Positions 50,496 to 58,313 of a stretch of DNA of 64,000 bases are shown piece by piece. The stretch lies in NCBI RefSeq assembly GCF_026342035.1, contig NZ_JAPENM010000002.1, forward strand, positions 558,001 through 622,000, written 5' to 3'. Both the position numbers and the translations under genes were made by a program. The notes below the pieces were generated by a model. It saw only the letters and a program-made list of their open reading frames with translations, made no database searches and was not told the DNA's origin. Every line of letters starts with the position of its first letter. The stretch's first letter is position 1. Source of the DNA: Aldersonia sp. NBC_00410 (lineage in GTDB: Bacteria; Actinomycetota; Actinomycetes; Mycobacteriales; Mycobacteriaceae).

Positions 50496-51140
50496 CTAGC
50501 CGCAGACAGCGCCGGATGACCGAGTGTGCGCGGAGGTCCGCACAGCGGCCACCAACCGTGCCAATTCCCCGGCCCAATCCCACTCCCCCGCGTCCCGCGC
50601 ACTCTCCCACTGCGTTACTTGCTCCTTCGCCCACCGAGCCCACTGCAGCACCGCATCCTCTTGAGCGAAGTGCAGCTTCATGGTCAGCGCCGAGATATGG
50701 GCGCGCTCGGGGAACACCGGCGGCGCTGCCGCCATCTCGGCGAGCGCCGACATCCGCTCGATCGCCTCTTCCTCGATCGCGTCGAGCGTGCCGACGAGCT
50801 GGTCGAGCGAGCCGCCGTCGGCGAAGAAGATTTTGACCATGCCCTCGAATTCGAGGGTGCGCGGCGCGGGTGGCTCACCGAGCCAGTCGCCCAGCGCGGC
50901 ACGTCCCTCCGGGGTGATCTGGTAAACGGTGCGCGGCCGTTTGCCCTGCTGCTCCTGCACCGCGGTCGCAAGCCCCCCGGCGACCAGCCGTTTCGGCTCG
51001 TCGTAGAGCTTGCGTTCGGCTCGCGGCCAGAACCAGTTCAGGCTGCGCTGCACCTGCTTGGCCAGCTCGTAGGTCGTCCACGACCGGACCGACAGCAGTC
51101 CGAGCAGCGCATAGGCGGTGGTCGTTCTCTTTTCCGGCAC
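50496..51140 (-). CDS. PadR-family transcriptional regulator
   Basis: 214 residues. N-terminal winged helix: TTAYALLGLLSVRSWTTYELAKQVQRSLNWFWPRAERKLYDEPKRLVAGGLA, then GKRPRTVYQITPEGRAALGDWL, the PadR signature; the C-terminal half is the PadR_C (Vir_reg) helical dimerisation domain. ATG start; divergent from the Hod-like dioxygenase gene with 86 bases between the starts. Two matching palindromes in that gap suggest it controls both genes. PadR proteins usually respond to aromatic or other small ligands. Its stop lies 38 bases before the start of the membrane hydrolase gene on the same strand. Confidence 0.93.
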   Translation of the reverse strand: MPEKRTTTAYALLGLLSVRSWTTYELAKQVQRSLNWFWPRAERKLYDEPKRLVAGGLATAVQEQQGKRPRTVYQITPEGRAALGDWLGEPPAPRTLEFEGMVKIFFADGGSLDQLVGTLDAIEEEAIERMSALAEMAAAPPVFPERAHISALTMKLHFAQEDAVLQWARWAKEQVTQWESARDAGEWDWAGELARLVAAVRTSAHTRSSGAVCG

Positions 51141-51154
51141 GAAACAACGTTGAC

Positions 51155-51209
51155 ATACTGCCCAGGGCAGTGTCTACTCGATCTCATCACATACTGCACA
51201 GGGCAGTAT
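51155..51209. promoter_or_regulatory. Two PadR-type operator palindromes
   Basis: Sites at 51155-51173 and 51191-51209 share the 19-base pattern ATACTGCnCAGGGCAGTnT, an inverted repeat with ACTGC/GCAGT arms. Seventeen of 19 positions are identical, and the centres are 36 bases apart. They fill the space between the divergent starts of the PadR gene (51140) and the dioxygenase gene (51227), so bound dimers would cover both promoters. Confidence 0.82.
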
Positions 51210-51226
51210 TCAACCGAGGAGCTCCG

Positions 51227-52015
51227 ATGACCACCGCCTCCGCAATCGAAATCGGCCACGACGACCTGGGGAGCGGCGCCCCAGCCCTGCTCTGCCTCCC
51301 GGGATGGTGCGGCGACCGAACCGTGTTCGAGCCACTCCTGCCGATCGCGGCCCGCAGTCGCCGTATCGTCACCGCGGACCTGCGCGATCACGGTGGCTCC
51401 ACCCGCACCGACATCGACTTCACCGCCACCGACGTGGTGGACGACATGATCACACTGATCGAGCAGCGTGAACTCGAAACCGTCGTGCCCCTTGCCCTGT
51501 CACACGCGGGCTGGCCGGCGATCGAGCTGCGCCGCCGGCTCGGCCCGGACCGCGTCCAGGCGATCGTGTTGCTCGACTGGATGGTGCTCGGACCACCGCC
51601 CGGATTCGTCGACGCATTGGCGGGTCTGCAGAACGAAGAGTCTTGGCAGCAGGTGCGTGCGGGATTGTTCGACATGTGGACGACGAGCGTCGACGCGACG
51701 GCCGTGCACGAATACGTCGCCGACATGGGCGGCTACGGGTACCGGCACTGGAATCGCGCCGGGCGTGAAATCGCGACGGCGTTCGCGACGAACGGCACGC
51801 CGGCCGCCGCACTCGAGCAGTTGGACATGCCCTGCCCCACACTGCATCTCTACGCGCAGCCCGCCGACGACGCCCTGCTCGCTGCCCAGCAGACCTACGC
51901 CCAGCACCATCCCTGGTTCCGCGTTCGCCGACTCGCCGCCCACAGCCACTTCCCGACATTCGAGGTGCCGGGCGACATCGCCCACGCCATCGAGGAGTTC
52001 CTGCGCACGATCTGA
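51227..52015 (+). CDS. Cofactor-independent 2,4-dioxygenase homologue (Hod/QDO/AqdC type)
   Basis: Alpha/beta-hydrolase fold, 262 residues. Relatives Hod and QDO open the ring of 3-hydroxy-4-quinolones with O2 and no cofactor, releasing CO; AqdC does this to the Pseudomonas quinolone signal. Compared with Hod from memory, W36, S101, D126, W160 and H251 align with Trp27 (LLCLPGWC), Ser92 (ALSHAGW), Asp117 (LLDWM), Trp151 (LFDMW) and His241 (HSHFP). Hod's H38 and H100 are Gly29 and Leu91 here. Further matches: YGYRHWNRAGREI and QHHPWF. ATG after GAGGAGCTCCG. Under two PadR-type operators; its stop abuts the stop of the patatin gene. Confidence 0.82.
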   Translation: MTTASAIEIGHDDLGSGAPALLCLPGWCGDRTVFEPLLPIAARSRRIVTADLRDHGGSTRTDIDFTATDVVDDMITLIEQRELETVVPLALSHAGWPAIELRRRLGPDRVQAIVLLDWMVLGPPPGFVDALAGLQNEESWQQVRAGLFDMWTTSVDATAVHEYVADMGGYGYRHWNRAGREIATAFATNGTPAAALEQLDMPCPTLHLYAQPADDALLAAQQTYAQHHPWFRVRRLAAHSHFPTFEVPGDIAHAIEEFLRTI

Positions 52016-55000
52016 TCACCGAGGACACAGCAATTCGGCGAGTTCCACCATGCCGGTACTGACCGCGGCCCCGGCCTCGCCGGTCCGGCACGGCTCCCCA
52101 GCAGGACCGACCGCGCCCTCGAGATGGTCGAGGCTCGCCTTCGAGAGCGTCCAGCCCAGCGGCACCTCGACATTGGGACCCACCGGCGGCGCGACGGTCA
52201 CCACCGGGCCCTGCCGAACCTTGCCCGTCCACACGGTCTCGACAGCCTGTTCGCATCCCGCATCGCCGGTGCAGATTGTATTGGCAGCAAGGGAATTGCC
52301 GATCCGCTGCATCCATGCTTCGCGAGCGACGAGTTGCGACTTCGCACCGGAACCGATCAGCGGAACAAGTAGCTCGGGTGCCGCCTTCCCTTGTTGCGGC
52401 ACGGTGTCGATGCCCGGCTCGTCGTTGAGATAGATCACCAGCGGAACGACGACAACGCCTCCCTCTTGTCGCGCGGCGTCATTATGCACCCGAACCACTT
52501 CGGCAAGGGCGGGGGCGATGTCGGCGATCGTCGCCAGACCCTCGCCGTCCGAGTAGCCGCCATCGATCATCTGCAGCGACCGCACATCGCACTGTCCTTC
52601 GGCGTGCTCGGGCACAATGCGACCCGACGGTGTCACCAACGGGAACCGCGCGGACAGCATGGCGGCGGTGGACCAGCTCATCTTCGGGAAACAGTCCTTC
52701 GCGGAGTCCGCGAGGTCGATCGAGGACGGCGGTGCCCCATCCACATCCCGACAGTTCGGCCCCTTACCCGATTGCTCCGGGCCCAATTCGACTTGGCTGA
52801 TCAGCACCCGACACTTCACCTCGGCCGCCGTCGAATTGAACACGATGAACCCGGTCGGGCCGTCGACCCCAGTGCTGTATTCATCGGCAAGTTCGGGGAT
52901 CTCGTCGTCCCAGACCTCCTCGATCAGGCCGGCCCGATCCCGCCAGGTGTCGAGGCCGCCGTGCAGCTGCGCGCGCAATCCGGTCGCCGCCGCGACCTGA
53001 TCACCGATCAACGTTCCCGCGAGCCCGACCGACAACGCATCCGGACCGGCGAGGCGGCGGGCCGCCGCCCGGACGACATCGCTGGAGTTATTCGACTCTT
53101 CTCCGGTCGAACTTGCCGGAATCGTCTGCCGCACAATGGCGAGTCCGACCGAGCCACCGCTGACGCCGCTGGCGGCCAAGGCTACTTGCCGGCCACATTC
53201 ACCCGTATCCGCCAGCTGCGCAAGCGTATCGGCCGTCCACACCGCAGCGCGGATCCCGCCACCGCTCGCCGCGATCAGCACCATCGGGCGCACGGTCCTG
53301 CCGTCGATGCCGCGGTCGCAGCCGCTGCTGCGGACGAGCCAGTCGTCGAACTCCGCGGCGAGGCCATGTCGCTGCACCGCCACGTTTTCGTCATCGATCG
53401 TGCGGATCCGGTGCAGATCCGGATCTCCGCCGGACAGGCTGACGCCGACCACCAGCGCGACGGCGAGGGTCAGTACGGGCGTTGCTTCCATCTCGAGCAT
53501 CCGGAATACGTCGAGTGGTCGTCGCTCTTGCAGCCGCACGATCACCACACCGAGCAGCAGCGTCCATGCGCTCAGCGCGATGATGGCGGTAGCGACGACG
53601 CCCGCAGTGCCGGAGGCAATTCTGGGTGCCGCGGCAAAGGCCAGCAAGGCTGCAACGCAGCCGGTGAGGACGATGTAGTCGACCCGGACCGTGTGCGTCG
53701 TACGCATCGCGTCGAGCCGATCTCCCAATCGCTGCATCAGCGGGATCACGAGGAGGCCGATCACGATGAAGAGCGCCCATCCGGTCGCCAGCCCAATCGT
53801 CGATGCCAGGTTCTCACCGCGTCCGTTCGCGGCAGCGAGGCTGAACGGCGCGGCAAAGGTGCGCACGTAGGCGGCCGCGCCGGCGATCAGCACGGACAGC
53901 GCAAGGGCGTCGCCGACCCGCCGAACGCGCTCGGCCATTGCGGGATCGGTTGGTGGGGCGGTGTCGGCGGAGTAGTCCATCCCACTCGCGGCCTTGATGA
54001 TGTTCGCGGCCAATGCCGTGACGGCGACGGCCGTCAACGGCGCAATCATCAGCCACCACCGCCCCGGGTCGCCCCAGACGATAACCAGCATTGCTGCGAA
54101 GAGCAGCGCGACAAGTCCAATGCTGCCAAGCATTTTCGGTGTCGGCAGTTCGGTGCCCTCCGCCGTCCGACGAACCGCGAGAGTGGCAGCGGCGACGGTC
54201 CACGGAATTGCGATGAACAGGCCCACCACGAACGGGTCGACGAGATCGTCATGGCCGGTCAGATTCAGCACGACCGCGGCGGCTGCGACGCCGCCGGGCA
54301 CGAGGATCCATGGCCAGACAACCGCTTCCGGCCGGTCCGATCGGCCATCGACCCACCGGCGGACCGCGTGATCCCAACGGCGACGTCCCACCGTAAACAG
54401 TCCGAGTGCGGTCAGTACATAGACGATCGCGGCCAGCGCCAGGTGCAGGTATCCCTCGGCGCCGGAGGAGATCCACCTGCGCGCGGCGTCCGGAATCTGG
54501 TCCAGCGCACCGGGTAGTGGGATCAGCGTCAGCGCAACGAGGAGCACCACGACGACGAGTGAAAGTCGCTGCACCCAGACCGGACGTGCGAAGTTGCGCA
54601 CCGCTCGCACGGTCGCGACGCGAACGCTTTCGTCGCGCACGGCGGTGACGAGGAGCGCGACCAGCGCCAACCACTTGACCAACGCCGCGACCGCGAGTGG
54701 CCAGGGCAGCACGTCACCCACACCGCGTTGCACGAGTGCGGCACAGGCTGCCAGGAATCCTGCCTCGACCACTTCGGCGAGCAGCAGTACCGAAAGGCAT
54801 GCTTTGGCAACGTATCCACCGAGCCGCCGGGGCGGATGAGCGTCGAAGGTGACGTCGATCAGCCGCCACAGCAGCATGCCATAACCGACGAAGAAGATGA
54901 CGTCGAAGACGATATGCCAACCGATGAGACGGCTCAGCACCCCCGGATCGGGTGTTGTCGGGGCACCCACGGCTTCGGTCCAGTCGTCCCATCGATCCCG

Positions 55001-55210
55001 CGCGCCGATTGATCCCGGCCCGACAATGGTGGCGACAGTGGAATTTTCGCCCGCCGAAACCGCTCGGCCGATCATCCGATCAACCTCGGCCAGTGCGATC
55101 AGTCCACCGATCGTCACGCCCGACCAGACGACGGCCGTTGGCAAGGTCCGGCACGGCAGATGATCGGAGACCTGATCGAACAGGTCCCGAACTCGATTGA
55201 CGAACGACAT
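52016..55210 (-). CDS. Very large polytopic membrane protein with C-terminal patatin-like phospholipase domain
   Basis: 1064 residues from the ATG giving MSFVNRVRDLFDQVSDH. The first ~640 residues hold about 12 to 14 hydrophobic helices in several groups. The C-terminal ~420 carry a patatin-type Ser-Asp dyad: oxyanion loop ASGGGIRAAVW near residue 665, nucleophile elbow SGVSGGSVG near 695, and DGGYSDGEG near 905. Patatins cleave acyl esters of phospholipids. Being fused to so many membrane helices is unusual for the family. The gene has no close partner; its stop abuts the dioxygenase stop. Confidence 0.85.
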   Translation of the reverse strand: MSFVNRVRDLFDQVSDHLPCRTLPTAVVWSGVTIGGLIALAEVDRMIGRAVSAGENSTVATIVGPGSIGARDRWDDWTEAVGAPTTPDPGVLSRLIGWHIVFDVIFFVGYGMLLWRLIDVTFDAHPPRRLGGYVAKACLSVLLLAEVVEAGFLAACAALVQRGVGDVLPWPLAVAALVKWLALVALLVTAVRDESVRVATVRAVRNFARPVWVQRLSLVVVVLLVALTLIPLPGALDQIPDAARRWISSGAEGYLHLALAAIVYVLTALGLFTVGRRRWDHAVRRWVDGRSDRPEAVVWPWILVPGGVAAAAVVLNLTGHDDLVDPFVVGLFIAIPWTVAAATLAVRRTAEGTELPTPKMLGSIGLVALLFAAMLVIVWGDPGRWWLMIAPLTAVAVTALAANIIKAASGMDYSADTAPPTDPAMAERVRRVGDALALSVLIAGAAAYVRTFAAPFSLAAANGRGENLASTIGLATGWALFIVIGLLVIPLMQRLGDRLDAMRTTHTVRVDYIVLTGCVAALLAFAAAPRIASGTAGVVATAIIALSAWTLLLGVVIVRLQERRPLDVFRMLEMEATPVLTLAVALVVGVSLSGGDPDLHRIRTIDDENVAVQRHGLAAEFDDWLVRSSGCDRGIDGRTVRPMVLIAASGGGIRAAVWTADTLAQLADTGECGRQVALAASGVSGGSVGLAIVRQTIPASSTGEESNNSSDVVRAAARRLAGPDALSVGLAGTLIGDQVAAATGLRAQLHGGLDTWRDRAGLIEEVWDDEIPELADEYSTGVDGPTGFIVFNSTAAEVKCRVLISQVELGPEQSGKGPNCRDVDGAPPSSIDLADSAKDCFPKMSWSTAAMLSARFPLVTPSGRIVPEHAEGQCDVRSLQMIDGGYSDGEGLATIADIAPALAEVVRVHNDAARQEGGVVVVPLVIYLNDEPGIDTVPQQGKAAPELLVPLIGSGAKSQLVAREAWMQRIGNSLAANTICTGDAGCEQAVETVWTGKVRQGPVVTVAPPVGPNVEVPLGWTLSKASLDHLEGAVGPAGEPCRTGEAGAAVSTGMVELAELLCPR

Positions 55211-55307
55211 CCGCTGCTCGCATCCGGGTGGCGAGGAAACCGACAGCACATGAAAGCGGCCCGACCTACCCGAAGCCTAGCTGCGGCGCCCGGTGATCGG
55301 GGCGGTA

Positions 55308-56510
55308 TCAACCAGCAACGCTGGGTGCGCGTCCTCGCCCGAGCAGCATCGCCGAGAGCGGCATCAGCAGCACGGTGATCGCCCCCGCGGTGACGAGGAT
55401 GGAGCCGTTCGCCGATGTCATCTGGCCGGCCTCGACCGCCACCCCGGTCACGGCGACGATGATCGGAAGTCCGGTGGTGGAATACAGCGCGATCTGTCCG
55501 CGCTCACGCAGGTCGAACAGCGGCTGCCCACCCGCGTCCCGCTCGAACCGAGTCGACGCGAAGACCGTCCCACCGCGCACGAGAAGCAGCAGTGCGAAGA
55601 ACACCACGAGAATCCCCGGTGCATCGATGACCTCGGCCATATCGATGCCCATCCCGGAGGTGACGAAGAAGATGGGAACGAGGAAGCCGTAGGCGAGGCC
55701 GTCGAGTTTGGCCTCGAGCTGCCGGTCCCCGGCGGGCAACATGCGCCGCAGGATGAATCCCGCCGCGAACGCGCCGAGGATGATGTCGAGGTTGAACGCG
55801 GCAGCGAGCGCGATCAGGCCGATCAGCAGTGCCATGGTGAGCCGCACCGTGGTCTGCGCGGTGGTGTCGACACCCATCCGGATTATCCCGAAAACACGCG
55901 ATTCCTCGCGCAGCAGCAACCGCCGCGGAATGGCGGTCGCGACGATCGCGGCGACCGCGAACAGTAGCAACACGACGAGTGATGCACCGGGGCCGCGGGC
56001 ACCGAGCAGGAGCGCCATCGCGACGATCGGCCCGAGTTCACCGAACGCCCCGTGGTTGAGCACGGTGCGCCCAAGAGCGGTATCGACGAGCCCGCGGTCC
56101 TTGAGAATCGGCAACAGGGTGCCGAGCGCCGTCGAGGTGAGGGCGATCGCCACTGCGATCTCGGCGTTGATCTGGGTGCCCAAGCCCAGCAGTCCCAACA
56201 CTGCGAACGCGAGACCCAAGCAGCACAGCCAGGTGACGAGCGCGCGGCGTCCTCCCCTTCCACTCAGCTCCTTCGGGTCGAGTTCGTACCCCGCCAGTAG
56301 AAACAACGCACCGAGGCCGAGTTCGTGCAGCACGTCGATCTCGGGACTGCTCTGCGCGAGGTCGAGTGCGTGCGGGCCGAGGGCAATGCCTGCACCCAGC
56401 AGCAACACGACCTCCGGCACGAGTTTGTCCGGCACCGCGCCCGCGACGAGCGGCGCAAGAACGGAAGCCAACACGATCCAGAACAACGACTCGGCGACGC
56501 TCGCGGTCAT
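55308..56510 (-). CDS. Cation:proton antiporter (CPA2/KefB type)
   Basis: 400 residues, about 12 membrane helices. Family blocks: LVPEVVLLLGAGIALGPHALDL, ELGLGALFLLAGYELDP, ALTSTALGTLLPILKDRG, NLDIILGAFAAGFILRRMLP and LVPIFFVTSGMGID. The Asp in ALFLLAGYELDP and IDMAEV fit the ion-binding helices. No NAD-binding (TrkA-N) C-terminal domain is present. Probably exchanges Na+ or K+ for protons. Start at the ATG giving MTASVAESLFW. Divergent from the lipoprotein nuclease gene. Confidence 0.88.
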   Translation of the reverse strand: MTASVAESLFWIVLASVLAPLVAGAVPDKLVPEVVLLLGAGIALGPHALDLAQSSPEIDVLHELGLGALFLLAGYELDPKELSGRGGRRALVTWLCCLGLAFAVLGLLGLGTQINAEIAVAIALTSTALGTLLPILKDRGLVDTALGRTVLNHGAFGELGPIVAMALLLGARGPGASLVVLLLFAVAAIVATAIPRRLLLREESRVFGIIRMGVDTTAQTTVRLTMALLIGLIALAAAFNLDIILGAFAAGFILRRMLPAGDRQLEAKLDGLAYGFLVPIFFVTSGMGIDMAEVIDAPGILVVFFALLLLVRGGTVFASTRFERDAGGQPLFDLRERGQIALYSTTGLPIIVAVTGVAVEAGQMTSANGSILVTAGAITVLLMPLSAMLLGRGRAPSVAG

Positions 56511-56666
56511 GGCCAGACAGTAGGCCACCGACTTGGGCTTGAGCGGGCAGACATCGCCGCCCGGCGCTCGTCACACCGTTCACTGCCGTAACGTGCCGGA
56601 CGGACCGATCGATACGAGTGCGGGTGTTCGCACCTCTCCCCCATCCAAGCGTCGAAGAGAATCTCC

Positions 56667-57752
56667 ATGCCACCGTCGTCATCAGCGCCCGCCGTTTCGC
56701 GCGCCCGCATCTGGGCTTGCACGGTCGGCATGTCCGTCCTCACCGTTGCACTCGCATCCTGCTCGGCGAGCACCGAGAACACCGGTCAGGCACCCTCCGC
56801 AGCACCGTCGACCACCATCTCGGCGGCGACGAGCACCTCGACCACACCGCCGGCAGCGGCGCCTGTCGTGCTGCCGATTTCCGATCCGGTCGACGATCCC
56901 GCTGCCGCGAACGCCACGCTCGGCAAGCTCGCCACCCTTCCGATCAAAGGCCGGGCGCCGAAGACGGGCTACAGCCGCGACGAGTTCGGGCAGTCCTGGA
57001 CCGATGACGTCCGGGTGGCCGGCGGGCACAACGGCTGCGACACCCGTAACGACATCCTGCACCGCGATCTCGCCGCCACCACCGTGAAGCCCGGTTCGAA
57101 CGACTGCGTCGTGCTGTCCGGCTCCTTGGCCGATCCCTACACGGGCGCAACGATTTCCTTTGCGCGCGGGGTCGACACGTCGTCGGACGTGCAGATCGAC
57201 CACGTCGTCGCACTCTCCGATGCCTGGCAGACCGGCGCGCAGCAACTCGACGCCGCCACTCGGCAGGACCTCGCCAACGATCCGCTGAACCTGCAGGCCA
57301 CCGACGGTCCCACCAACCAGCAGAAGAGCGACGGCGACGCCGCGACATGGCTGCCGCCGAACAAGGCCTACCGCTGCACCTACGTCTCTCGCCAGGTTGA
57401 CGTCAAGGCGGCCTACCAGTTGTGGGTCACGCAGGCCGAACACGACGCGATCACGCGCGTGCTGAACGATTGCGGCGCAACGGCATCCGTTCCCGCCGCG
57501 GTCGCACCGGCACCCGAGCCGACAACCCGACCTGCGCCTGCCCCCGCCCCGGTACCCGCGCCCGCCCCGGCGCCGGCACCCGCACCCGCGCCGGCACCTG
57601 CACCTGCACCGGTCGCTCCGACTGCACCCGCTGCGACCTACTACGCGAACTGCTCGGCCGTCCGCGCCGCCGGCGCCGCGCCGATCTACGCGGGCTCGCC
57701 CGGTTACAGCAGCAAGCTCGATCGCGACGGTGATGGAGTCGCCTGCGAGTAG
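56667..57752 (+). CDS. Exported lipoprotein nuclease: HNH (DUF1524-type) plus excalibur domain
   Basis: 361 residues. Signal peptide with lipobox VALASC, Cys32. HNH-type nuclease domain at about residues 105-270 with DVQIDHVVALSDAWQTGA (catalytic His) and DPLNLQATDGPTNQQKSDGDAATWLPP (Asn and Lys), the GmrSD/DUF1524 arrangement. A Pro-Ala repeat of about 35 residues follows as a spacer. The last ~35 residues, YYANCSAVRAAGAAPIY...LDRDGDGVACE, form a complete excalibur calcium-binding domain. Such proteins are exported nucleases that may gather DNA as phosphate source or harm neighbours. Confidence 0.88.
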   Translation: MPPSSSAPAVSRARIWACTVGMSVLTVALASCSASTENTGQAPSAAPSTTISAATSTSTTPPAAAPVVLPISDPVDDPAAANATLGKLATLPIKGRAPKTGYSRDEFGQSWTDDVRVAGGHNGCDTRNDILHRDLAATTVKPGSNDCVVLSGSLADPYTGATISFARGVDTSSDVQIDHVVALSDAWQTGAQQLDAATRQDLANDPLNLQATDGPTNQQKSDGDAATWLPPNKAYRCTYVSRQVDVKAAYQLWVTQAEHDAITRVLNDCGATASVPAAVAPAPEPTTRPAPAPAPVPAPAPAPAPAPAPAPAPAPVAPTAPAATYYANCSAVRAAGAAPIYAGSPGYSSKLDRDGDGVACE

Positions 57753-57871
57753 GACGCTGCGCAACCGCTCATGACGACCCGCGACGGGATCCCGTCCCTC
57801 TCGCACTTCGAGCGGTCACTCAGCACCCTGAGCCGAGCCGTCCACGCCTGCACCCCGCGACCTGGCAGCTC

Positions 57872-58231
57872 TCCGGAGCCTCCGCGATCTCGGTGGCCGC
57901 GGACCGCGGCGTGTCGGTACTCCCCTTCCGGTGGAACGACAGCACGGCAGCCGAATTCGCCGTGGCACAGAACGCCACACTCGCGGTCGGGCGCCGCGCG
58001 GCTCAACCGGGCGCGGTCAGCCTCTCGCCGCAGACGGTCCGGGCGGCCGACGGATTGCAACGCCTCGTCCTCCCCTCGCCGAACGGCTCGACGATTGCCC
58101 ACGCGCTGTCATCCGAGTCCGACGCGTGCATCGGCGCGTCACTGCGCAATGCCCGCGCCGTAGCCCAGTGGATCGCCGACAACCGGACCGATGGTGCGCG
58201 ACGCCGCGGGATCGGGCCGACCGTATCCACG
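57872..58231 (+). pseudogene. comB: Relic of a 2-phosphosulfolactate phosphatase (comB-like) gene
   Basis: In one reading frame a stretch of about 105 codons shows the core of ComB: LSGASAISVAADRGVSVLPFRW, AVGRRAAQPGAVSLSPQTVRAA, RLVLPSPNGSTIAHAL and ASLRNARAVAQWIADNR. ComB family members are about 240 residues; here the N-terminal part with metal ligands and the C-terminal half are both missing, and the sequences before and after are unrelated in all frames. The frame stays open into the next gene but codes for nothing family-like there. The 57753-57871 part before it contains no gene I can support. Confidence 0.65.
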
Positions 58232-58313
58232 CACACAGACCAGCCGATACTCCATCGATTTGATTTGATGTATCCCAAAAGTGAGTCATCGGTGGTCGAC
58301 GACGGGAAAGCGA

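Noticed and set aside
52391-54517. 708-codon plus-strand frame opposite the patatin gene
   Set aside because: Shadow composition (Arg, Gln, His, Asp) with no hydrophobic core, while the minus frame shows membrane helices and a full patatin dyad.
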